From Scolanthus callimorphus (Eukaryota > Cnidaria > Anthozoa > Actiniaria > Edwardsiidae): DNA of 64,000 bases. The notes under the pieces are model-generated. The model made no database searches, was not told the origin of the DNA, and saw only the letters and a list, made by a program, of their open reading frames with translations. The stretch lies in assembly GCA_033964015.1 (NCBI GenBank), contig CM066923.1, positions 7,553,978 through 7,617,977 on the forward strand. Direction: 5' to 3'. Position 1 is the first letter of the stretch, and each line of letters begins with the position of its first letter. Below, one piece after another: positions 44,713 through 57,100 of the stretch. Made by a program: the position numbers and the translations under genes.

Positions 44713-47700
44713 AATATAATCGAGCAAAGTCGAAGTATAATTTCGTTTTTTTTTCCTTTGAAATTGTAAGGATTGACATAATGGACTGACTCACGTGCAT
44801 GCATCGTCAGCTGTATTTTGTGGTTTTTTTTGCGCGATTTAGCGCGCATTTTAAATAAAGGCAATGTCACTTTACAGTATATTAATTCGTAACCAAAAAT
44901 TATAATTTTCAATGAGCATTTAACAGATTTTTAATCAAATCAGATAAACATATATCTTTTTCTTACCTAAATTCGTGCCTGCGCCAACTCCTTTAACAAG
45001 TTCATCTATGAAAATTAACAAATTTAAACGATTAATATTTTTCATGTGTTATTCTTTAAAACACAAGAAAATATGAAAAAACATCAGGGTCAGCTAAAAA
45101 GGTGCCATGAAGTTCTAGTCAGTTTTTGCTTACCTATTTCTAGAATTATCCTGTCTCTTGCATCCTAAAACATTTAGTTCGGTTCCTCCTATCGTAGTAC
45201 TCTTGTTTTGGATCATAACGCACGTATTTTTATCAACAAAATGCTTCAATGTTTAGCGCGTAGAATACGATTGATGTCGCGGATCAGTTTACGAGGGAAA
45301 TAGCATTTTTGTTGCACGCTCGGGAAATCCGTATCGCACTGAGCGCGAGCTGGCGTGATATTGGAACTAGCAAGGGAGTCGAGAGAGAAATAAGGTTTTA
45401 AATCATTATGTGAATATTTACAGTAATCGAATTAAGTTTACGGGGAGCGCAATAAGAGTGTGATTTAGCTGCTACCCGCATTTGTTTGAAGTGAAGGCTC
45501 GCCGAAGAAATTAGATAAAGTCTGTTTCTACAAAGATGTGATGTGTTGAAACGCAAAAGAATGCGCCAAAGGGATTCTCATCAAACCCGGCTTGTAGCAG
45601 GTTAGTGTGGATTACACTGAATAAATTGAAGTTTACCTTTAAAGGAAATCACTGGAAGCTGTTGGCAAGCAAATTCGCCGGTGACAAATTGTATTTACAC
45701 TTCCTACTTTTTGGCAGAAAAAACGTGACAGTTCTAAGAACAAAAACCTTGCCATTTGTGCTTAGTTACTTCCTCGTGGGAAAATCATACTGACAGAAGT
45801 GAAGAGGGCTTACCTCGGAAAATGCTACTCGTTCTCCGCTCTAACAACACTTTTTTCAATTAGTAGACAGGCTCGTTTTATTGAATTGCGAGTTCTTTTT
45901 TATAATTAAACTTGATAGAATGAACAATCCGTGTTAAAATAAATACATGCTCCTAGACAATATAGAAAAATTGAAATAACAATCACGGAATTGTATTATA
46001 CTAGGGGTTTTAATACCGTGAAAGCAAAATAATTCTAATGTAGATGTTGAGAATTAACATGAAATTATTATAAAAGATCGATAAGTTAGAATACTGCCAA
46101 GCGAGAAAAATTTAGATAAAATCAATACTAGATTAAAATAAGCTCTATAAACGTTCGATTTATTTCCTGTAGACTTTAAGACTTATGATCAATTTAGAGC
46201 CCTCACGACTTGCACTTTTTCTAAACCAATCTTCAAACGAGGTTTGACGATATGACAATTTAAGATACAAAATGCAGTAAAAGGGTAGACGTAACATCTC
46301 TGAAAAATGTTTGTTACATTACTTAAATGTGAAACTAAATGTTAAGATAATATCAGAAAATAGTGCACTTACCAAATGGTGCACTGTTCTTTAAAAGTCC
46401 CCTTACCTTTTTCTCTCTTTTCCACACATCTGCCATTTCAAAAATATGCTGCCATTTCCCTTACCTAGAACAATCCTTGTTCTTGACCAGATTTGCATTT
46501 CGCAGTTGGTGAGACAGAATTTATGAAACCTGAAAAGAACCGGAGGCAAAATTCAGACCACTCCATCGCGAGATGAAAATCGCATTCTCTGGGCGAACTT
46601 TCACTTTCTTGCTAATAACAAAGTTATTATTAATTTGTGCTTTATGCCTCTGTTTTCTCAAATGAAAAGTAAACATGTCTTTTTAAAGGTACTAGTAATA
46701 TACCTCGGTCGGTTTGGCCAAAAGACGCATATTTTTTTTTCCGCATACCGGAAGTTTAGTGTGTGGGTCTTGCGGGGCTCACTTACTGATAGTAAATATT
46801 AACCTTGTTGGCGAGTGGAGTAGTCCAATGGAGCCCCATCCTCGCCAAAATGTTTGATTTTACAAAGCAATTTCGAGGATAACGAGGATATAATGTCAAT
46901 CCTGGATTTTTGAAGGAGCCTTTCCAACAAGCAAAGCTGTCAAGCGGCGATTGTGCGCAAGGGGGGATAAAAAATTTGACTTTTTAATCGGTGGAAAATT
47001 GGTCACGATTTGAATCGACAGCGACACCACAGAAGCTTGGTGAAACGATCATGGACAATCTAGACTCAAATATCTTCAAAACAAGGTAAAACTCGGTTTA
47101 TCTGATATTCCGCGTGATTTGTAGTGTAATTTTGACTTTTTGCATTTCCTTATCACAGATCAGATAAACGGCTGGGTTTCATTCGTTTTTTAATTTCGTT
47201 CGATTTCGAATTTATTTGATTTTTGCTCTCTGCTTCTGACATGTTATTGCGTCGGCTGGTAGTCAACGGCAAAATAAGGATATATTAACCTCGGGGACCT
47301 CACCATAATTGTTTATCAGTGCTTTCTTTACTTTAACGCACAAATAATATCAAAACGTTTTTTACATGTGAAATTCGAGAGGCACCACCCATCTGGAAAA
47401 ATGAATTATCCTCTGAAAAATGACCCTAATCGGGTTTAGTCGCATTTCGCGGCAATTTCCTCCAACTCCTTTTAGATTTCTCAAAGAACATAAAAATACA
47501 GATTACTTTAACATTGAAATTACATTGATGTCTCTTAGGTAGAGCAAGTATATTTTGTAGATATGGCCTGATTTTTATTTGCTCAAGAGATTTTCCGCAA
47601 GGAAGAATGTATTTCGTTATTTTCGAAAACGAAAGAAAAACATTCAATATACTTTATGACCTATGGTAGTGAGACTCCGCTTATTATCATTTGATCAAAG

Positions 47701-49796
47701 AGCATGTAGCGAGCTTATTTCTTAATGGAAGATCACTACCACTTTCACTGGTCAACATGCTGTTTTTGTCTTAATCGTTTTGACCTCGGAGACTCTTAAA
47801 ATATTTTGCCCAAGACATGATGAAAAAAGGTAATTTTCAAGGCTCGAAATATGTGAATTTACTAATGCCGAGTCACCAAGGCCTGACTTTGATGTCGTAA
47901 TATGTCAAATTGAAATCTTACTTTTGAAAGACACGTTTTGATTGGTTAGCTCATGGTGCAAGGTAAAAAGCCCTGCACGAAACGAACATTTGATCGTCTA
48001 CAATATCAATAATATTTTTATGCCTAAATTTACCTTGATATTGGGGCCTCGCTTTCTTTCGCAGTGTCTGTTTTTGTATCAAAATTCTCGGCTGGTATTT
48101 CGCATTTAAAATCAGAAGTCAGATAAACCTAAATCCGTGATGACAAAACTAACACAATTAGCTTTTTAACCCAATTGTCAAACGGCAAGCTCTACCAAGC
48201 ATCCCCAAAACGTCAGAATAACTCGGCTTGGTAATTGCTAGTTTAATAAAGTTCTTATCTACAAAATAGCTAATCCGTAGCTTTGAAATACTCTTCGCCT
48301 TTTGGCACCTATTTCTGCGAGCTGGTGACAATTGACATTCTTGTATCCATCTCCTAAGTTTAGTATATACAGGTATGACAACATGCGGCGGTTATGGGAA
48401 GTGATTTTTGAGTAAATCAATATTCGAGTCCCCCATGAATATTATGACTATTGAAACGCAACTAGAACAGGTAAGAAGAATTTCAATCAAAACAGTGTAA
48501 CTTCTTTTAGCATTTTACCGTAATAATCAATCTCGCTTCTACGGCTTATTCTGTTTTTAATTCTCTTTGAGGAAATGTAAAATTGAAATAAATTTTTATG
48601 CATGGAATTCTTATCTTGCGAATTCTCGGGGGGTTTAAGATAATTTCCTCTTAAGCTAATTGTTGAATAAACCACAAAATTCCCTAACAGTCGAGTTCTT
48701 GGTCTAGATATGAATTTTTTTCCGGTTCCTTTTGTATCATACCATCCAAAATCGGAATAAACAAAACTAGTGCTCTTCGTCTTTACCATAACAATGCACA
48801 ATTCTATTTTCCACTTAGCGTGATTGAAATCTAATTATTAAATGCTATTAGATATTCCTTAATCCGTACGTTTGATGCAAATAAACATTAGAAATCGAAT
48901 TCTCTGTTTGGGTTTTAAACTCAATGGATATACACTTTCTTTCCCAATATTTCATTTCAAACGCGATGACGTCGCTGCATCGGCTATGTCGTCATCTGCA
49001 ATGAGGTTTTACGTCACCGTTTAGATCGGTCAATCTAAATTTAGACCAGGATTTCACAAAGGGAAGTATAAATAACATATAATTCGTCTTATGCCTTGCT
49101 TATGGCGAAATTTATCCGAAAAAGTATGTATCATTGAGTTACATGGATTTGTGGGTTTCCATACAGTTAAATGGTATCCATGCAGTTGAATGGTTTCCTT
49201 CCCAAGTCTTGAGAATCCTCCTGTTCCCAAGATTCTTAGATTCAGTCCAAACTAGACCTTAGTTCAAGCAGAGAAATGTGAGATTTCCCTGGTTCAAGCG
49301 CTCTCAATTGTTAGGCTTTATAAGAGTAAAGACTAATAATTTTGAGGGATGGGGTACTTTTAGGGTAATGGTATGTCTTCCAAAGGAGAAGTTGTCAACT
49401 CTGATTTTGAAAGTGAGGTGAGGACATTGAATTTTTATTTTAGCACGGCTTTAGATTGTAGTGCCGTTACTAATATAAATAAGAAAAATAAGCTGTAGTC
49501 TGCATCTTAGAGATTAGACATCTCGCAATTTGCAAAGTGCTTGGAGCATATGGAATAGACCTCCTCGGCTTGGGCGTAAAGTTTTCCCATTTTAGATCAC
49601 GTGGCAAGGTGACTCATGTCATGTCTTATTCCCTGGAAAACACAACCTAAAATAATAATAATAACAATCCTTTATTAAAAATCCAATAGCACATAAAAAA
49701 CTATTTTTTACACTTGTTCTTCTATAGTAATATTTCAGCAATAACAATTATAATGAATATAGATTTCCGACAATATAACAATATAATTTTAATAAT
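44713..49796. other. AT-rich intergenic stretch, no gene seen
   Basis: Roughly 5 kb has only short frames (none above about 105 codons) and no clear inverted-repeat element. Isolated AT-rich and CpG-poor sequence predominates. Confidence 0.45.
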
Positions 49797-49924
49797 AGAG
49801 CGGTTTTCATATGACTGTAGTGAAACCAATCGCAAAGTAATTACACGAATTCTGAACAAAACCTACAGGAGTAATTACAAAGTAATTGCGAATTACTCAT
49901 GACAGTCATCTGAAATTCGCTCTA
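49797..49924. mobile_element. AGAGCGG-type MITE, copy 2
   Basis: The ends AGAGCGGTTTTCATATGACT and a complementary GTCATCTGAAATTCGCTCT are mirrored. It shares its interior with 15438-15570. TA-rich flanks (AATAAT on the left, AATAATA on the right) hide the target duplication. Confidence 0.8.
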
Positions 49925-50151
49925 ATAATAATACTAATAATACTAATGTTAAAAATGAGATCTTTACAATTTCTAGATATATATTTTGGTGTTAGTCCTG
50001 CCAACACTTAAGGGATTGCGGGATAATAAAAATTGAAAAAAATTGTTGTTGTTGTTATAATATTCATCCATTATTCATAGGATGCTCATCCAATCTCTGC
50101 ACTGGATTCGGATCAGGTGACACTACTTGTAACCCCCGATACCACATGGCT

Positions 50152-50246
50152 AGGTGTCTGATACAGAATACTAATTGATCTAATTAGTGTTCTGTATCTG
50201 ATACAGAATACTAATTAGACCAATAAGTATTCTGTATAGGACACCT
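50152..50246. repeat. Fold-back with repeated ATACAGAATACTAATT
   Basis: GGTGTCTGATACAGAATAC faces GTATTCTGTATAGGACACC, with a second internal palindrome AGAATACTAATT...AATTAGTGTTCT. Confidence 0.85.
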
Positions 50247-50586
50247 TCCAGTGCAGCCCTCAGTCTTTAAACAGTTGAAACAATTTGTTTCAAATAACAC
50301 ATATCCCCTACTGTCCAAAGGCTGAGGGGGACCACTCTACTAGTGAAGTCCAAGTATGGTCTTCTCTTGTAGATCAGTACCTAAAAAGAGCTTCACCTGA
50401 GAGACTATATGTTGTTTTAGTCCGGCTAGTTCCATGTGGGACATGAATCATGCCTTCTGCGCATGCTTTCTGCAAAATGATTGGCGTTTTTGTAAACACC
50501 CGAAAATTCTTTCATTTTCAATACACATTCAATTTAATATGAGTACAAAAGTTAGAATATCATAAGTACTTTACAATATTCGTGTC

Positions 50587-50653
50587 TATGTTGTATCGGC
50601 AGATACAAACACTCGCGCTACGCGCTCGTGTTTGTATCTGCCGATACAACATA
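50587..50653. repeat. Perfect hairpin with CGCGC loop
   Basis: Arms of about 30 bp, starting TATGTTGTATCGGCAGATAC, match exactly in inverted orientation around CTCGCGCTACGCGCTCG. Partial complementarity continues outside. Confidence 0.93.
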
Positions 50654-53600
50654 GCACTCAGATTGTAAATAGTATTTATTATTATTATAAAGAACTTACT
50701 CGCATACTATCACCGATCCTGCTGCAATTTGATCAATCACGTACTATTAATAGTAGTCTATCACGTAATAGTCGATAGAGTAGCGAAAATGCCAGTGATA
50801 AAATTTCTAAAACCATTAAAATAAATATATTATAGCAACAAATCGAAGGTAAGTATGTTAGTGGGTTTCTACTAAGATAATTAGACCACTCGTTTTCTAT
50901 GAGACAAAAAGTCAATTCGGCGCTACGAGCCACGTTCACTATTCATTAACTCATAGAAAACTGGAACTCGTAGACTAATGTTAAAAGGTACATTGGATAA
51001 ACTGTACAGTTTAGTGATTCTTGTATCTAAATTTCAGCACTTTTCGTTTTTGAGGCATTAAGTATTTACATTTAAGTATTTGCATATTTTTTTCATATAA
51101 CAAAATCCATATAATTTACGTCACAAATCTTGGTTGCTTAGCGATTGGTCTGCCCTTTCTCTTTCCTCTATGTATATCCTCCCTCACCTTCGTTACATAG
51201 TAAATTAATGAGAAAGTAGAGTTTAAATTATTTTTTATGAGATAATGCAATGAAGTATTAAAAAAGTGAAACTAGTTTAAAGCCCTAGAAGGGTTTTTTT
51301 TTTCAAATAGTATTAACTTCTATAATAGTAAACAGCACTTAGACAACGAGACAAAGCAAAGGGAGTCCGCAGACTGTAGATAATCTATCTTTACTTTGCT
51401 TCCTGTGTTATCAAGAGGTTTGTGACTCTTCCTAATGCATTTATGATCCTAGACGTTACCTGTAATGTAGCCGGGAGGAGATTTTTTTACAAATGATTTA
51501 TCTCAGCTCGGTATATCTTTATTGAATGCGGCTGGTTTCGGGGGCGGCTTATTAGTTATTTCCCAAAAAGGCAAAGAATAATTTTCTCCTTTTGCGGTTA
51601 AAAAACATGAAGTGGAAGCCTTGTGTTTTAAAGAAAGCAATAGCAAGTTTTTATTTCCCTGAACAGTTATAAAAGTTGATTTAAGTAGAATTTAGAACTC
51701 CTTGTTAAAGCACGTTTTCCTGGTTATTTATTGTGTCATTTCCGAATGGGTTTTAATTTTTAAAGAAGTCAATTTTATTTAATTGAACTCAGTAAATTGT
51801 ATCAAACTAATCTTGAGTCTTGAGTGCGCATTTATAGTGTCGTTCGACAAAATGTAGAATTGTCAGCTTTTAGAGTGCAAACAGGGGATGAAAACTATTT
51901 ACTACATAGCACTATTTTGGTACAATTTAGTGAAAAAATTGTTGAAATGAACCACAATCAAATTTAGTGAAATAGTTGACGTGTATCTTTGACTTTCACT
52001 TGTCTCCTTCTTTCTGGCTATAGCAGTTTTTTTTTGCTATTTTGTTAGCGAAAGTGACTATTCACTATTAAGTAAATAGTAGAAAATAGTAAAATTTCGT
52101 TTTTTTCATGCTTAGACTGTTTGCACTCTAGGTAGTGACTACCATTAACTATACATCACATCGGTGCACTGTCCAAATATCATAGTCATTGAAACTCCAA
52201 TATCTGTCTTGTGCACATGACACATATTCTGCGATAATCTGTCATCTGAGCGAAATCTGTAATGTGTTGAGCTTATAAAAAATACGCAAAAGTAAAGCTT
52301 TTCTGAGATGTTTTTGTACTATAAATGCACATTGAGAATTTTTTGTGGTAGTAAATCTGGAACCACGCTGCATGAGCCGTATTCTGTCGAGAACAAAACT
52401 AAATTTCGTTACTGTAACAAGGCAAAAAAAAAGAAACAACAAAAAACAAGCAGAGCAAATCAAAATGTAGGTTCACTTTTGTATGATATCTGATTTCTGC
52501 ATCTAACAGGCAAGCCCCGGGGATACAAGTCAGTCTAAAAACAATTGAATCTAAATCGATATTCATCGGAAAGGCGATCAGTTGGGTTTTAACTGGGTCT
52601 TAATGATATATGTTTAATAGACGTGTATACCCTATTCATTCACCTTCTGCCAGTATCTTAACAAGGTTAAAGGTATGATACGTTCGACACGTAATTCTGG
52701 AAAATTGTTGATATTTTCTCGTGTTTTCTGCTATATAGGTGCGTTATTTATCGGTTCAAAGCTTTTCAGTTTTATTTAGTGTTTCCCTAAAAGATTTTCA
52801 ATGGAAAATATTCTCAACTCGCAATAGAATTCCAGATTTTAGGATCATTCTTTAAAATGTTAAAGAAGACCTCAAAAGTGCGTCTAGTCAGCATTTGTTC
52901 TTTATTTCCTAGATCACCCTGTTTTAAAGAAAAATTCAAATATAATCAATTAGTGTTAGTTGTATTCTACGTTTCAAGAGCTGTATTGTTAAATAACCAT
53001 GGAAACATGACAAAAGAGACCTCTTACCAAACGACCTAATGAACCTATTCTATGAGGTATAAAATAGCGAGAATTTCTGTTTGTTCTTGCTCGAAAAAAA
53101 TTGTCGTAGTTAAGTGTGCATTGGTTGTGTGTAAGTAATGACGGCTGGAATTCAGTGGGGTGATTAAAAATAATTAATAAGCGACAATTTTGTCAACACT
53201 TTGTCGCCAGCTGGCACTGACAGTGTTGCCAAAGTTGTTGCAAAACCATTCTTTCTAGTTATGTCGATAATGACCGACCAAAATATTCTATAGTTCAATA
53301 ATTATAAACAAAATTTTTATAGCTCAGTAATCTTATAATTTTAAAATTCACAACTAGAGCATATGCGGCTGCATGCTCTGGCTTGGGGTGATCTCTATTA
53401 GTAGGGTTATAGTACGTTAGGGACAAAAAGTGCAGTAACGCATGACTAAAAGGGGGACACAAACTTGTCAAATTAAAGGTGCTTCCCGGTGTGACCGAAC
53501 CTAGAGCAGGAATGTGTTCCGTACAAAAATCGCGTTCCCAAAATCCGAAAATCTACTAATCTGTAAACCAATCTTTAACAATAAAGAGGACGGCGTTCGC

Positions 53601-53888
53601 GTTTCTACGATCAAGGGTATTTTATAATTATGATGACTTTATACAGACCTGTGTGAGCCACTCCTTTGTTATTGTTTTCGTTCGAAGACGAAGTACGTGT
53701 AGAAATCTCGTAATAAACATCTAAAAACAAAGTTTCAGATTTGATTTACCAAATTCAATCGAGAACATTATTCTATAATCTCTAAATCAGCCGATGGAAA
53801 TGGATGCATTCTCCAACTTGACATGTTGCTATGCTGTCAAAATGGCGGCTGACACAGGCTCTTTAATGTACTTTTATGTTGCTTGCAG
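50654..53888. other. Intergenic and upstream of CNG-2
   Basis: No gene was found. A clear splice acceptor (TTTATGTTGCTTGCAG, ending 53888) implies at least one upstream non-coding exon of CNG-2 somewhere in this stretch or further away, but I could not place it. Confidence 0.5.
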
Positions 53889-53913
53889 GAACACTCTTTC
53901 GGTAGGCACCGAG

Positions 53914-54157
53914 ATGAGTGAGCTCAGCGGGGAGAAGCGCTCCTCCAGGGTTCGATTCTCGGATACCATCAGCGAGGAGGAAGATGCAGCGATACGAGAA
54001 CGTAACAAGAAGCGGACCCGCTACTGGCCTAACAAGGGCGACAGAAGGTACAGCGAAGCGGAGAAAGCGTTCCTGAGCAGGGCGCGGATACGTTCGGTAG
54101 TGAGAAGGGAAGGGAGACACGAGAAGTTCTTCTGGCTAAAATATTTCGACCCGGGAG
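53914..54157 (+). CDS. CNG-2 coding exon 1
   Basis: ATG at 53914 lies 25 bases after a good acceptor (ends 53888). It encodes [17 protein letters not shown], a Glu/Arg-rich leader and [11 protein letters not shown] just before S1. The donor is GAG|GTGCGT. The in-frame ATGs upstream (53794, 53839) lie before the acceptor and are probably intronic or 5' UTR. Confidence 0.82.
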
Positions 54158-57100
54158 GTGCGTTTGCTATTTTTTTTTTTAATTTACCACATTTCGACAA
54201 ACCACACTTCAAACATACACAAACAAATGAATGATTTTGAATGATGTTGCTTCTTGATGATGAGTGAGGAGACGGGAAGGTCGATGATGTTTTGAGGAGG
54301 ATGAAAGGAGGAAGAACAATAAAGGAAAGTGTCTTCTCCTCATCGTGAGGGAACTCAAAGCGAAAGTACACGACCGCTAGAGAAGGAGAGGTTGAAGGAC
54401 TTACAGCTGTTTCAGGTAACACGCGACTTCGCCGTTGCCGCCAGAGTTTGGCAGTTGGATTTTCTGTGCTGTCCATCAATGCAATCCGTGTCCGTGTGAG
54501 CCAATCATATCCTTACTCAGTGCATTCGATTGGCTTCCCTTGCGAGACATGTCGCGACAGAAGCCAATTCACTGCACTAGGCGAAACTAGGCAAGGATCT
54601 GATTGGGTCACATGGTTTGATTGACTACACAGGAAAAGCCAACTGCCAAAAGCCCTCTCGATGTTTTGAACGCGCTGGGTCGCGTGTTACCTGAAACAGC
54701 TGTAACGGGCTGCATTAGATGACGCAAATTGCTACCGCGCAGCTTACATTCATATGAGAGCTATTTTACAGCATATGCATGCCTCCGAGAGCCAGGCCAT
54801 TGCACCGGGAGGCAATCCCCTATTCTTACGAAGAGTGCAATGGGTTTTTTAGCCTTGAACAGGGGTAGAAGGGAAGACAGACGGGTCCTCGGTGTATTGT
54901 TTCATCAGAAAGACTAGAAGAGGTGATCTTGTAATGCTGCTGCTGTTGATGGTGATGATTATGGCGTTGTTAATGATGATCATCATAGTCTATCGTGGAG
55001 GCCGAATGTGCTATGATGAACAGACCATGAGGCAGAAGGTCGAATGGTCTATTGACATCATAGCACATGAGGACGAGAGGTCTAATTGTTTTAGTATAAA
55101 CCAACTAGTTGGTCGGTTTTGGCAATGAATTACATTATTTCATGATGAAAAAATAAAGTTTTCTTGCAAAGAAAGGTGGCGGTTTTGCCAGGTGCGGTCT
55201 ATCACTAATAGACCATTAGTAGCTCAGCCAATCAGGATGCAGGATTTGAATTAGACCATTAGCTGGTTTATACTAAAAACATATAGCGAGGAGGTCAATG
55301 TATAATAACAATGGATGTCTTTACATATATGCAAATGTATTGTGGTAATGAACTAAAAGTATAAAATAATCCCACTAAATTTCTAATTTATGTAGCAATG
55401 ATGGTTACTATCCTAAATATCTAAATATGCATCTCCTAATTAAAAACTACCTCAAGGCCTCATGGGCCATTATAGAAGATGATCTATTATTAGAAGTCAT
55501 GGCCCATGAAGCTGAGAGGTCTAATTGTTTTACTATAAATCAACTAAAACCTCCGCCTTGTTAGCAGTACAGCAAAATCGCCAATTTCCTATAGGTCTAT
55601 CACTACTAATAGATCATTAGTAAAGTGGCCAATAGAAAGGCAAGATTTGTTATAGAAATCTAGTTGGTTTATCCCAAACAGAAATAAACAATACGTGTGT
55701 GTTACAATCCGTTGTAGGTGATCGTCTATACTTCTGGCTCGTAGTTGTATCTGTAGCTGTTCTCTACAATTGTTGGGCTATAATCCTACGCACAGCGTTC
55801 CCCGTCATAAACACCAAACTATTTTCTATCTGGCTGACACTGGACTATCTATGCGATCTTATCTACATTGCGGATATCGTCGTGAGCATGCGTACTGGGT
55901 TTCTAGAAGAAGGCATACTTCAAACGTGTTCATCAAAAATGCGGCGACACTACCTCCACACCTACGCTTTTTATTTGGATGCCAGCGCATTAGTTCCTTT
56001 GGATATTGTTAATATTTTCATAGACTACGAACCAGCGATTAGGATAAACCGGATTCTAAAATTCCACCGCTTCTGGCACTTCTTAGATAGAACAGAAAGT
56101 AGGACAACCTATCCAAATGTCGTGCGCCTCGCCTCTCTAGTACAGTTTATTCTTCTGATAATCCACTGGAATGCGTGCATATATTTTTTAGTTTCGCGTG
56201 AAATTGGATTCGGCGAGGACAAGTGGGTTTATCCGGGAATTCGCACGGAAATTTTAAACACCAGTGAGGATACAATATCCCGTATGTATATCTACTCTTT
56301 TTATTGGTCTACGTTGACGCTGACAACTATTGGAGAGGTACCGCCACCTCAATTAGAAGTAGAGTACATCATTGTTACCATGGATTATTTAATAGGTAAG
56401 TTTACTACGCGTTTATCTTCATGTCTAGCCTGATCAATGACATTCTACCACGTGACAATGTTGGAGGCCGACAAATCCATGGCAAAATCGCTAACATCTT
56501 GAACAATGTCCATTTTAATAAGCATGGGGCTTCGCTGCTACGTCTCCATCGCGTTGTGCTCCGCTATATTCGCGTTTACCGTCCCATCAATTTAGCATTA
56601 GCATATTCTCGTACCCAGAGCTTGTGGAGTAGGCTATGGTAACGGCAAATAGATTTTTTAATGTTGGTGCATGCGCAGAAAGTTTATTCTCTATAATATG
56701 GCTCTGTATCAAATCTCGCGCATGCGCCTGTGGCTGTTACCAGAGCCGACCCGCAAGACCACGGGCAACTCGATAAAAATTCTGTTATATCTTCAGTTCG
56801 GACAGCGTCTAAAGGCCCGTTTACACTAGCAATTTTTCCTGCAATTTTTGTCGCGCGAGTCGCGGCGATTTTTCTCGCACGTACGCGTCAACTCAAAATC
56901 ACTAATGTAAACTATGTGCAACTCGGCGCGATCTGCCTCAATTTTTGTCGCGTGATGTCGCGGAGATTTCAAACATGTTCGAAACTCTTTGCAACTTGAT
57001 GCGATTTCAAGAAAAGAGAGCACATAAATCGCAGCGGATTTGCATTTAGTTTACACTAAAGAGTTGGAATTGCAACTCCGCGCGAGAAAAATCGCCGCGA

